From positions 1 through 43,805 of the forward strand of contig JBBDIU010000027.1 in assembly GCA_040880205.1 (NCBI GenBank): 43,805 nt of DNA. The letters run 5' to 3'. Below the pieces are notes generated by a model. The model had not been told where the DNA came from. It searched no databases and saw only the letters and a program-made list of their open reading frames with translations. Shown piece after piece: positions 7,403-15,635 of the stretch. The translations under genes were made by a program, and so were the position numbers. The stretch comes from WACF01 sp040880205 (GTDB lineage Bacteria; Pseudomonadota; Gammaproteobacteria; Pseudomonadales; Cellvibrionaceae). The stretch's first letter is position 1. The number at the start of each line of letters is the position of its first letter.

Positions 7403-8353
7403 TCAACGATAACTGGCGCTTTTGGTACGTTCGTAGTTGAGCGCGGCACCGGCTACCGTGCCGCTGGAGCCGGTGGTAAGCCAACGCTTGATTCGACCCG
7501 CATCGCCAATGGGGGTGAGCTTGCCGAAGGAATCCAGCAGTACCATGGCCACATCGCGGCCGTCAATCTGGGTGATCATTACCAGGCAGCGCCCGGCATC
7601 GTTCAGGTAACCGGTTTTGCTGATCCCGATCTCCCAGCTATCGCGATGCACCAGGCGGTTGGTATTGCCATAATGCAAGGAATAGCGGGGGTTTTCGAAG
7701 GTAGCGGTAAAACCGCTGGCCGTTGAGAATTCCCTGATCGTGTCATATTGGGCGGCGGCGGTAACCATCTTGACGATATCGCTTGCGGTGGACAAATTTT
7801 TCGAGGACAGGCCGCTTGCATCGGTAAACAGGGTTTGGCTCATGCCGAGCGCCTGGGCCTTGGTGTTCATGGCGGCGATGAAAGCATCGGAACCACCCGG
7901 GAAATGATGCGCGAGATTGGCCGCGGCGAGATTCTCCGAAGCCATAAGCATGATCTGCATTAAATCGCGACGACTCAAGCGAGATTCAGCGCGGATTCTG
8001 GAATAGGCATTTTTACCGGATATGGGCTTTAGCTTCTTAATGGTGAGCATTTCGTCCAGTGGCTGCTGCGCATCGAGAACCACCATGGCCGTCATCAATT
8101 TGGTAATGGAAGCGATGGGGGCCTGAACATCCGCGTTTTTGCTATACAGCATGGTGGCCGACGCGGGATCGAATACCGCGGCCTTCACGGAGCCCAGGCG
8201 AACGCCGTCCACATCCAGGTTTTGGTACTTTGCGGGCGGTGCCGCTGTATTGCCGGCCGCGGTATCGCCGGATACCGTGGCCGTGGCCGCAACCGCAGCG
8301 CCCGAGGCAAGGCAGAAGCCGCACAAGAGTGGAAGCAGTCTGGTTACAATCAT
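7403..8353 (-). CDS. pbpG: Periplasmic D-alanyl-D-alanine endopeptidase (PBP7 type)
   Basis: This 316-residue serine peptidase of the DD-peptidase/beta-lactamase fold cleaves D-Ala-meso-DAP cross-links in peptidoglycan. The signal peptide ends near ASGAAVAA (residue 22). All active-site motifs are present: SITK at 82-85, SEN at 139-141 and KTG at 246-248. A Thr/Ala/Pro-rich linker precedes the catalytic domain. There is no C-terminal amphipathic anchor helix, in contrast to DacA/DacC carboxypeptidases, which supports PbpG over DacA. It is monocistronic by position and convergent with mtgA. Confidence 0.9.
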   Translation of the reverse strand: MIVTRLLPLLCGFCLASGAAVAATATVSGDTAAGNTAAPPAKYQNLDVDGVRLGSVKAAVFDPASATMLYSKNADVQAPIASITKLMTAMVVLDAQQPLDEMLTIKKLKPISGKNAYSRIRAESRLSRRDLMQIMLMASENLAAANLAHHFPGGSDAFIAAMNTKAQALGMSQTLFTDASGLSSKNLSTASDIVKMVTAAAQYDTIREFSTASGFTATFENPRYSLHYGNTNRLVHRDSWEIGISKTGYLNDAGRCLVMITQIDGRDVAMVLLDSFGKLTPIGDAGRIKRWLTTGSSGTVAGAALNYERTKSASYR

Positions 8354-8595
8354 CTTATTTCGTTATCGCGTCGGTTGTTTTTGAGGGCGTTGGTTAAGCA
8401 ATTGATCGGGTTTGCCATAACTTGCCGCGGCAATGTCCCATATGGGTGTTTCATTGCTCAGAGTGAGATTAAGGATAGTTCCCAATACTTTGAAATGCAA
8501 AGCGTTTTTTGTTATCCAGAACTGAAACCGGGGTCGACTTTTTGGTCGCGTGAACTTGGCGGCAACCGGTTTCCAGGTGGGCTAGGGGCTGGTTC

Positions 8596-10365
8596 CTATC
8601 GCGACAACACTAGCAAACCGCTCACGCTGGTCTCCTCGCGTTCCGACATGACGAAGAAGTCGTCCCGCCCGTCGTTATTCATATCCCAGGCGAAAAGGTC
8701 GGCCCGATTGAGATCCGGCGTGAATTCATCGCCAAAGTTGATATGCCTGTTCGGCTCGCGCCCGGTGACCTTCTCCAGGTCACCATTGGGCCCACTGGAG
8801 GGGTTTTCGAGGATCTTGCCCAAGTCGTAGACGTAGTTGTTTTTGTCCAGGCGGTAGTCGGGAAGACCCAAAAAGGTTTCGCCATCTTGTTTCTCAATAA
8901 CGTTTATAAATACCGCCAGAGTCTCTTGCTGTAATACTACAATATCCCGTCGCGACGGGCCGCCCTCGAGCCGCGCTCGCACCGTGCGGACAATCTCGCC
9001 GCGGCTTTCCGGTTCAGCGGCGTTTGTGACCATGTTCATGGACCGAAGTATGGAAGGAAATTTAATACTCACCGTGACCTTGCGGTGAGGTCGGCTGGCG
9101 AAACGTTCACCCTCGTTTTTGTAGACAAAACTTTCGATATCCACACTGCCGGAAACCGCCAACCAAAGAAATAGATTACCCAGGGAAATGTCCTGAATCC
9201 GAATCAGCCACAGATCCTTCAAGCCATCCCCATCTTCGTCGCGCAAAGTGGTGCCCAATACGTTGCCACTGGACTTCAGAATTTGTCGCGGCTTGTCCAT
9301 ATTCATGCCGGTCGGCGTGCCGCCGAACAGGGTCAGCTTGCCGCCTTCGCGAATCAATAGATCGTCAATTCCGTCGCCGTCCACATCTTCCAACTGAAAG
9401 TTGTAGGTGTGGGCCAACAGGCCGCTGAGATTGGAATAATCCACCCGGTCGACGTCCACTTCACCAACGCGCTTTTGCAACTCGCCCAAATCAATGCTGT
9501 AACTGGGTCGCAGGGCGAAGCCACCCACTTCATCGGCGAGGAATACGTCAACCCGTTCTTCGCTGCTGGCGATCAGGTCCTTGCGCTGATCATTATTGAG
9601 GTCCCGGAGCCTCATTTCCGGTATGCGTACTCGCTGTCCCACGCGGTCGGTCAAATTCGCACCGGGACTTAACCGCGAGACGATGGATATCCGTGATTGA
9701 ATCCGCAGACCGTTATCGTAATGACTGGCTTGCTCGTGTTCCGTGTTTGCCCGCGGCTTTTGCAGATAAAGCTGTAATTCGCCGTGGCCGGGTACAATCA
9801 GGTCGTTCAAGCCATCGCCATTGATATCGCGAATGAAGTTCATCGGATAGGCGCCGGCGGGCAGGAAGCCGGGCACCTGCTCCAGAAGCGTTTTCGCCTC
9901 GCTGAAATCGCGGTCTTGCAGTGTCCACGCCAGCACCTGGTTTGCGTCCCCCAAGGCGACGATTCGCTTGCCGGCGCTTCCGTCCTTTTCTCCGGCAAGA
10001 TTATCTATGGCCCATCCTGTCGCGTTTCCGGGCAGGTCCAGAACGGCGTCCGCCCGGGAAAAGTCGAACGGTGCCACTCCTTCACCGCTGCGCTGGAAAT
10101 AAACCTGGAGTCTGTTGTTGTCCGCGGTCAGCAAGTCATTCAAGCCGTCGCCATCCATATCGACCGGTACGATCCTATCCTTAACACGATCCAGGGTAAA
10201 AGGTAGTGTTTGGTAGTCTTGATTTTTCGCCAGCGCCGTACCGCTAACCACCGGCAAGGCCGTTACCAGTAATGCCGTTAGCAGCCAAGCCGTTACCCGT
10301 AAAGGCGCTACCCGAAACGTTGGCAGCGGACACTCGGTGCGGTTCGCGCGCGGAAGTAATTTCAT
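8596..10365 (-). CDS. Exported FG-GAP/VCBS-repeat protein (second of a tandem pair)
   Basis: The 589-residue protein begins with a long basic segment, a hydrophobic signal (AWLLTALLVTALPVV) and an Ala-Leu-Ala cleavage site. The rest carries calcium-binding-like FG-GAP/VCBS repeats: DMDGDGLNDLLT, DINGDGLNDLIV, DLNNDQRKDLIA, DVDGDGIDDLLI, DEDGDGLKDLWL and DMNNDGRDDFFV. Such repeats fold into beta-propellers in many surface proteins. The start overlaps the stop of the upstream gene (ATGA). The middle segment with FASRPHRKV resembles FSQRPSTKV of the upstream protein, so the two are probably tandem paralogs. No catalytic domain is recognised. It is the last gene of the ABC/PDZ operon. Confidence 0.85.
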   Translation of the reverse strand: MKLLPRANRTECPLPTFRVAPLRVTAWLLTALLVTALPVVSGTALAKNQDYQTLPFTLDRVKDRIVPVDMDGDGLNDLLTADNNRLQVYFQRSGEGVAPFDFSRADAVLDLPGNATGWAIDNLAGEKDGSAGKRIVALGDANQVLAWTLQDRDFSEAKTLLEQVPGFLPAGAYPMNFIRDINGDGLNDLIVPGHGELQLYLQKPRANTEHEQASHYDNGLRIQSRISIVSRLSPGANLTDRVGQRVRIPEMRLRDLNNDQRKDLIASSEERVDVFLADEVGGFALRPSYSIDLGELQKRVGEVDVDRVDYSNLSGLLAHTYNFQLEDVDGDGIDDLLIREGGKLTLFGGTPTGMNMDKPRQILKSSGNVLGTTLRDEDGDGLKDLWLIRIQDISLGNLFLWLAVSGSVDIESFVYKNEGERFASRPHRKVTVSIKFPSILRSMNMVTNAAEPESRGEIVRTVRARLEGGPSRRDIVVLQQETLAVFINVIEKQDGETFLGLPDYRLDKNNYVYDLGKILENPSSGPNGDLEKVTGREPNRHINFGDEFTPDLNRADLFAWDMNNDGRDDFFVMSEREETSVSGLLVLSR

Positions 10366-11981
10366 GGCTGGGACACCAACACGGTTAGCGCTTTTTGGTG
10401 ACGGAGCAGAAAGTCGGTTGACGAATCGTTGTTCAGATTAGCTGGCAGCACGGTTTGAATCAGTTGCAGGGGCACAAAGCGCCACGCCGGCTCGGTACCT
10501 ATTTGCAGATTATCCGCAATTGATTTAGCCACCAGCGCTCCATCGCCGTCCAGCGCCAGTGCTTCCTTGCGGCCATCGCCGGTCACGTCGGCGGAAAAGT
10601 GCATGCGTTCCGCCAGCCCTTTTACACTGGAGGCGGAAAACTTGTCTTCCACTTTTGTGCTGGGACGCTGGGAAAAAACCGCGCCGCCACCTTCGCTAGC
10701 CTCGGGATTGCTGGCGTAAATCAAGGTGGTACGCAACATACTGCCGCTGCGCAAGGCATCGACCGCGGCGAGACTGTAGTGGCTCACTATCAATTCCGGC
10801 ACACCATCGCCGGTCAGGTCCTGGAATTGGGCTTCAACTTCATAGCCGGAGAAACGCAGCACCTGGTTTGCCTGTTGGAAATTGAACTCGCCTCCCCGGT
10901 TGGTGAAAAAGCGCAGATTGGTTTGGTCACTGCCATTGGGCTCGACAACCAACACATCATCCAAACCGTCGGCATTGTAGTCCGCTACCAATATCTGTCC
11001 TGACGCCGCCAGGGTGGATTGCCAGTCGATCTCGGGGCCAACCTTACCCTTTGCGTTTTGGTACAGCACATTGAACCGACGCGCGTCCTCCTTGCCTCCC
11101 GTTTTTCCCTCGGCATGGTCCAGAAAAATGAAGTCGGGCAGATTGTCGGCGTTAATTCGGGCTGCTGTAACGCTTGCCAGCCACTGTTCCACATCGAGAA
11201 TTCGGCCAGTGTCGGTAAAGCGGCTATAGGCCGATCCCTCTTCCTCCCGGTGCTCGTCGGGTTCCGGAAACAAGCCTTCAAAAGCGCTCGGAGTTTCAAT
11301 CACAAACCTCAAACCAGCTTCGTTGGTGAAATTGAAACCGGTATTGCTACGCGCACTGAGCTGGAGATCGTGGTAAGGCTTGGGCAATGCAGTTGCGGAA
11401 CCGAAATCGCCCTGTTCATCGCCATAAAACACGGCGTAGTGCTCTGGCCCAGGCAGTAGGATGTCAATGAACCCGTCTCCATTGTAATCCTCAAAGCGAC
11501 CGGCGAAGTCGATCGATTGTTTTTCCGGGACTGTCGCCAACATTGCCCAGTCGACCAACTTTTCCAGGTTACCCGTGTAACTGTCCTTGCGGGTGGAATA
11601 GCTGTAGGCGGCGCTGCGGGTTAAAAAAATCAGCTCCTCACCCGCTTCGTCGCGAAGATCGGCGAGGCCGTAGGCCACGATATCGCTTTTGATTTCGATC
11701 CGCTGGGAGGGTTTGCCCGGGAATTGCCCGTTGCTACCTTGCAGATAGACCAACAGCTCGCGACCGCGCTGCTCGCTCCACACGCTCAGCAGCAGGTCCT
11801 GCAAGCCATCGCCGTTCAATTCCGCATGATGCTGGCCGCGGATTTCCGCCTCCGGTTCGATTACCGACGAGACATACGCGGGCGCTGCCAAAGCGGTGGA
11901 ACACGCAAACGTGGCCCCGCACACCAAGGCGGCGGCTGGTAGTTTTTTCGTCGACAAGGAATTCCGCAATTCGTTGTGCAT
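10362..11981 (-). CDS. Exported FG-GAP/VCBS-repeat protein (first of a tandem pair)
   Basis: The protein (539 residues from ATG 11981) has a signal peptide ending STALAAP. Propeller-type repeats follow: ELNGDGLQDLLL, DYNGDGFIDILL, DYNADGLDDVLV, DLTGDGVPELIV, DVTGDGRKEALA and NLNNDSSTDFLL. These Asp-rich loops normally bind calcium and stabilise blades. ATG 11981 is chosen over 11996 because AAGGA lies just upstream. It follows the PDZ lipoprotein by 55 bp and overlaps the next gene by 4 bp. Its likely location is periplasm or outer membrane; its partners are probably the lipoprotein and its paralog. No enzyme domain is visible. Confidence 0.85.
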   Translation of the reverse strand: MHNELRNSLSTKKLPAAALVCGATFACSTALAAPAYVSSVIEPEAEIRGQHHAELNGDGLQDLLLSVWSEQRGRELLVYLQGSNGQFPGKPSQRIEIKSDIVAYGLADLRDEAGEELIFLTRSAAYSYSTRKDSYTGNLEKLVDWAMLATVPEKQSIDFAGRFEDYNGDGFIDILLPGPEHYAVFYGDEQGDFGSATALPKPYHDLQLSARSNTGFNFTNEAGLRFVIETPSAFEGLFPEPDEHREEEGSAYSRFTDTGRILDVEQWLASVTAARINADNLPDFIFLDHAEGKTGGKEDARRFNVLYQNAKGKVGPEIDWQSTLAASGQILVADYNADGLDDVLVVEPNGSDQTNLRFFTNRGGEFNFQQANQVLRFSGYEVEAQFQDLTGDGVPELIVSHYSLAAVDALRSGSMLRTTLIYASNPEASEGGGAVFSQRPSTKVEDKFSASSVKGLAERMHFSADVTGDGRKEALALDGDGALVAKSIADNLQIGTEPAWRFVPLQLIQTVLPANLNNDSSTDFLLRHQKALTVLVSQP

Positions 11982-12036
11982 GAGTCCTTTGTCCATGAGC
12001 TAAATGTTCATGAGCAGGTTGTTGGTCGATAAAGGT

Positions 12037-13029
12037 TCATCGCGATGCATCCGCTGCCGAATTTTCTTCGATTAATTCGCCGTAGCCGGAACCGAACCTG
12101 AAAATACCGAGCAAGCGGTAAGTTCGCTCCCCACCCTGGCGTTGGTAGGAAAACAGTGAAAATACGATGAGATCGAGAATTGTGAACTCAACTTGCTCCG
12201 GCGCCAATGAGGATTCATAACGAAACAGAGGCCACGCGGCCAGGGAACTGATGCGCCGCTCCGGTTCCCACAAATTTAGGGAAATGTCTTGCACACGCCG
12301 CTCCGAATCTGACTCAGCAATAACGGCTAAGTTCACTCGCTCGCCCGCGGGCCGATTGTTAAAGCGGTTGACCAGATCTTGCGCTGACTGAATGCTTTCG
12401 CCATCCAGCGTTACTATGATGTCGTTTACACGCAGTCCCGCCCCGGTCAGTGGGCTGTGGGGGAATAATTCGGCAATGCGGGCAACCGTGCGCTGCTCGC
12501 CACCGGAAAGCTCGACAAGTTCGGTGGCGTAACCCGCCCGACTTTTTACCGGATCGGCCCGGTATCGTTCCCGTGGAGTGGAGCGAAGGCGCTGGCTGGG
12601 ACGCGCCAGAGTCGTTTCGTAAACGGTGGTGCCACGGCGCGCCGTGACTTGAAATTCCTCGCTGTCACTGGCTTCGGCCAGGGTCGCCAGCACATCGGGT
12701 TGATTGGTTTCGATGCCGTTGATGGACAAAAGGATATCGCCCGAACGAATGCCGGCCAGGTCCGCCGCACTGCCGCCGCGCACCGAACGCACCCGCAAGC
12801 CCGGCAATACCGCGAGGTTGTCCAGTGAGTCGCTTTCGTTGACGCTGACATTGAGGCCAAAATCCAACTGGCCATTGGCGGCGGCGTCAACCAACGACAT
12901 GTTTTCCGGCGACAGATTGATATGCGGCGCCCTGACCAGTGGTTCGGTGGACACGCAACCACCGAGCAATAGAAGAGACGCCATGCCCGCGACCAGGACC
13001 CCGGCGCAATTCCGCGCGGAAAATCTCAT
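12037..13029 (-). CDS. Two-PDZ-domain lipoprotein linked to an ABC transporter
   Basis: This 330-residue protein has a clear lipobox (LLLLGGC, Cys25). Two PDZ domains follow: about residues 75-125 (GLRVRSVRGGSAADLAGIRSGD) and about 190-245 (VARIAELFPHSPLTGAGL, VNDIIVTLDGE). There is no protease domain, so the PDZ modules probably bind peptide tails or partner proteins. The last 70 residues (WPLFRYESS, LLGIFRFGSGYGEL) form a domain I do not recognise. Start ATG 13029 follows AGGAG and overlaps the permease stop by 4 bp, so the protein is translationally coupled to the transporter. A role as a periplasmic adaptor between the ABC permease and the two propeller proteins is inference. Confidence 0.82.
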   Translation of the reverse strand: MRFSARNCAGVLVAGMASLLLLGGCVSTEPLVRAPHINLSPENMSLVDAAANGQLDFGLNVSVNESDSLDNLAVLPGLRVRSVRGGSAADLAGIRSGDILLSINGIETNQPDVLATLAEASDSEEFQVTARRGTTVYETTLARPSQRLRSTPRERYRADPVKSRAGYATELVELSGGEQRTVARIAELFPHSPLTGAGLRVNDIIVTLDGESIQSAQDLVNRFNNRPAGERVNLAVIAESDSERRVQDISLNLWEPERRISSLAAWPLFRYESSLAPEQVEFTILDLIVFSLFSYQRQGGERTYRLLGIFRFGSGYGELIEENSAADASR

Positions 13030-14015
13030 AGTTTTCTCCTGCCAACCACCACCAGGGCCAAGATCACAAACAGAATCGCCTGCGGAAGCGGTATCCACAG
13101 ATTGAGTTGGTAAACGCCTTGATCAATCAATACATCGGAATAGCCGCGCACAATGCGCGCCACATCACTGAGATAGGATTGGTCGATCAGCGAAGGCTGG
13201 AAAGCAGCGTAGAGATAATGCGCGCCCTTGCCGAGTAAATTTTTGAAAATATCCACCACCAGGGTTATGCCAACCGCCAAGGCCACGGCCTGGGTAGCCG
13301 ACCCGGCACAAACGGAAATCAACAAGCCCAGGGCAAGGCAGGCTGGCAATGGTAGCAGTGCCAGCGTCAGACCCATGCGGATTTCCTCGCGGATGGCTGG
13401 CTCGCCGATAATTTCGAAACCGTCCTCCACCACCGGGCCGAGATCCCAAAACAGTCGGCTTAACACCAGGGCCACAATAATAACTGCCGCTACCGACACT
13501 AATGCCAGAATATTGAATACCAGGAATTTAGCGCCGATCAGTGCCCGGCGACTCACGCGCCGAATCACCAGATGGCGAACCACGCCGTGATCGCGATCGA
13601 TGGCGAAACTGAAGGCGGCGTAGGCGATGAAGATCAGGTACAGGAGGGTAAGGCCGGTGGAAAATCCATCCACCATGTAGCCGTAGCCGTTAATTGTCTG
13701 CACATCCGCATCGCCGGTCACGCTGGCGCGAAGCGCCTGATTGCTGGTGGTGATTTTTACCAGCAGCAGCCGCAGCGCGACCGCCAGTGCCGGCGCGGCC
13801 ACCAACAACCAGGGCAGCCGGGTGCGGCTGGTGGTGAACAGCTCGACGCGCAAGGCGGCGACAAAACCATTCCCCTTGAAAACGTTCGATTGCGGCCCCT
13901 TTTCGGTGGAACTCTTGGCTGCGACACCATTGCTCTCGAAATCATCGCGCTCGAGACCCTGGCTTCCGGCGGGCTGACTGTGGTCGCGTTTGGGAATCCG
14001 GGAGGCGCTAGTCAT
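13026..14015 (-). CDS. ABC-2 type transporter permease
   Basis: The protein has 329 residues and about six transmembrane spans (starting LPWLLVAAPALAVALRLLL, STGLTLLYLIFIAYAAFSF, FLVFNILALVSVAAVIIVALVL, MGLTLALLPLPACLALGLLI, TQAVALAVGITLVVDIF, PQAILFVILALVVV). This is the ABC-2 layout of export or envelope-acting permeases. The cytoplasmic N-terminus is unusually long (about 50 polar residues) and ends in a short amphipathic segment. ATG 14015 is preceded by GGAGG and overlaps the ATPase stop codon by 8 bp. Together with the ATPase it should form the transporter; whether it exports a substrate or works as a mechanical pump on envelope proteins is unknown. Confidence 0.85.
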   Translation of the reverse strand: MTSASRIPKRDHSQPAGSQGLERDDFESNGVAAKSSTEKGPQSNVFKGNGFVAALRVELFTTSRTRLPWLLVAAPALAVALRLLLVKITTSNQALRASVTGDADVQTINGYGYMVDGFSTGLTLLYLIFIAYAAFSFAIDRDHGVVRHLVIRRVSRRALIGAKFLVFNILALVSVAAVIIVALVLSRLFWDLGPVVEDGFEIIGEPAIREEIRMGLTLALLPLPACLALGLLISVCAGSATQAVALAVGITLVVDIFKNLLGKGAHYLYAAFQPSLIDQSYLSDVARIVRGYSDVLIDQGVYQLNLWIPLPQAILFVILALVVVGRRKL

Positions 14016-14970
14016 CGGTCGCGCCTCCCGTGCCATTCTCCGTTCCTCCTGTGACGTCCCTAAGCTCTCCAGTGACATCCCGAAAGAGTGCATCAAGCGA
14101 GCTACGCTGGCGAGTCAATTCAAAGACATCAATGCCCGCGGTAACCAAGGCCCGATTGATCGCCGCGCTGCTGCCATCCCTCAAATCGCAAACGATGGGC
14201 GAACTGTCGTCCTCCTCGCCCGGCACCAGGGTTACCCCAACCATGTCCCGCAACAACCGGCGTGTTTGGGGCTGATCGCTAGTGAGCAACGTGAGACGAG
14301 TCTGCTTACTCTGCAACAATGACCCGATATCGCCCGACACGGCGATTTGGCCGCGATGCAGTATCGCCATGTGCGAGCAAATGCGCTCCAGGTAGGACAG
14401 TTGATGGCTGGCCAGCAGGAAGGAAATCCCCTGGTCGCGATTCAAGCTCTGAATCAGGGCCAGCAGGTCGTCCACGCCGCCGGCATCCAGGCCGTTGAAA
14501 GGCTCGTCCAGGAGAATAAAGTCAGGATTGCCGACCAGGGCCTGGGCGATGGAGGTGCGGCGGCGATTGCCCAGCGACAGTTCGCGTACTTTAAAGTTGT
14601 GGTAGCGCTCTATGCCCAGCAAAATTTCCAATTCGCGCAGGTTTTGTTTGTCGCTGCTACTGGTCAGCAGACACGCGTGCTCCAGAATCTGGCCCACGGT
14701 CAGATGGGGGTGCAGGCAGGGTTCGTCGAAGACCACGGCAACCTCGCCTCGCGATCGATGCAGTTTGGCGGGAGGCAGGCCGAGCACCGATACCTCGCCA
14801 CTGTCGTAGGGCAGCAGGCCCAAAATGCATTGCAGCGTCGTCGTCTTACCGGCACCGTTCAAGCCCACCAAGCCGTGAACCGTACCGGATGCCAGGGCCA
14901 AATCAACGCCGCGCAAAACCTGGTGGCGGCCGTAGTGCTTGCGCAGTCCGTTAATCTCCAGGGGTATCAT
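14008..14970 (-). CDS. ABC transporter ATP-binding protein
   Basis: The 320-residue protein is a complete nucleotide-binding domain followed by an extra C-terminal region of about 100 residues. Visible motifs are Walker A GLNGAGKTT, signature LSLGNRRR (a variant of LSGGQ), Walker B FILLDEPFNGLD, and the switch His in LLASHQLS. The family is the CcmA/NatA-like group that pairs with ABC-2 permeases. The C-terminal part (after about residue 215) includes LTLLTSDQPQTRRLLRDMV, a regulatory-type extension. It is the first gene of a five-gene run in which most junctions overlap, so it probably defines the 5' end of the operon. It lies 9 bp after the ybeL-like gene. Confidence 0.92.
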   Translation of the reverse strand: MIPLEINGLRKHYGRHQVLRGVDLALASGTVHGLVGLNGAGKTTTLQCILGLLPYDSGEVSVLGLPPAKLHRSRGEVAVVFDEPCLHPHLTVGQILEHACLLTSSSDKQNLRELEILLGIERYHNFKVRELSLGNRRRTSIAQALVGNPDFILLDEPFNGLDAGGVDDLLALIQSLNRDQGISFLLASHQLSYLERICSHMAILHRGQIAVSGDIGSLLQSKQTRLTLLTSDQPQTRRLLRDMVGVTLVPGEEDDSSPIVCDLRDGSSAAINRALVTAGIDVFELTRQRSSLDALFRDVTGELRDVTGGTENGTGGATDD

Positions 14971-14979
14971 AAGCGCCGG

Positions 14980-15441
14980 CTACTGCCGCTTCTGGCGGAC
15001 TTCGTACAACTCGCAACCGCAGCGGGTACAGGGTTTTAGTGTGGCGCTACCCTCCACCAGGCGAATTTTGCCGCAGCTCACACACACCAGCTCCGCATCG
15101 CTGGCCGTTTCGCCCGCCATCAGGCGATTGTCGCCGTGCTCCAGATATTGATCCAGTTTTACCCAGTCGACGGTGGTCGGGTTGGCGGCCCGCAACAACC
15201 ACTGAAATACGAAATCCTCCAAAGCGTGTACCTCCCCTCTCAGGTCCTTCCAAAAGGTCTGTATGCCGTGAACATCCTCGCGAATGTACTGCTTGAGCAG
15301 CGCGGCCTTGCGTTCGGCCAGCTCTTCCACGTCCAGTTCCAGTTCGACCAATTCCTCCACTTCCTCGCGGAAGCTGTCGCGCAGCTTTTCCAGGGGATTT
15401 TTCAGTTCGGGAGGCTTTTGGTACTCATTTGGATCTGTCAT
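14980..15441 (-). CDS. Zinc-ribbon protein, DUF1451/YbeL-like
   Basis: The protein has 153 residues. An acidic, Glu/Leu-rich helical N-terminal half (REEVEELVELELDVEELAER) precedes a C-terminal zinc ribbon with CVSCG and CTRCG. This layout matches E. coli YbeL, of unknown function, which lies next to leuS in the same divergent arrangement. Here too it is divergent from leuS, with 194 bp between the starts. It sits 9 bp upstream of the ABC ATPase gene, so the ABC/PDZ/VCBS operon may be transcribed from its promoter. Confidence 0.85.
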   Translation of the reverse strand: MTDPNEYQKPPELKNPLEKLRDSFREEVEELVELELDVEELAERKAALLKQYIREDVHGIQTFWKDLRGEVHALEDFVFQWLLRAANPTTVDWVKLDQYLEHGDNRLMAGETASDAELVCVSCGKIRLVEGSATLKPCTRCGCELYEVRQKRQ

Positions 15442-15635
15442 GAACTCTCCTTAATGCCCGGGCGTGGCGCTGCACGCCACAAACTGGCCCTTGTTTGAGT
15501 ATAATGGCGGACTTTCGAAGACTTGATCAATAGCTATCGACCGCTTTCTGTTAGGCTCGGTGCTTAATTTTTTACTTTATGCGGTAGTACCCCTTGCCGG
15601 GCCCGCAATCACGCCGTACAGGTACCCGGAATCAT

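Noticed and set aside
15491..15505. TTGTTT plus TATAAT as a leuS promoter
   Set aside because: The two hexamers are only 3 bp apart, far from the required 16-18 bp; only the -10-like box remains as a weak candidate.
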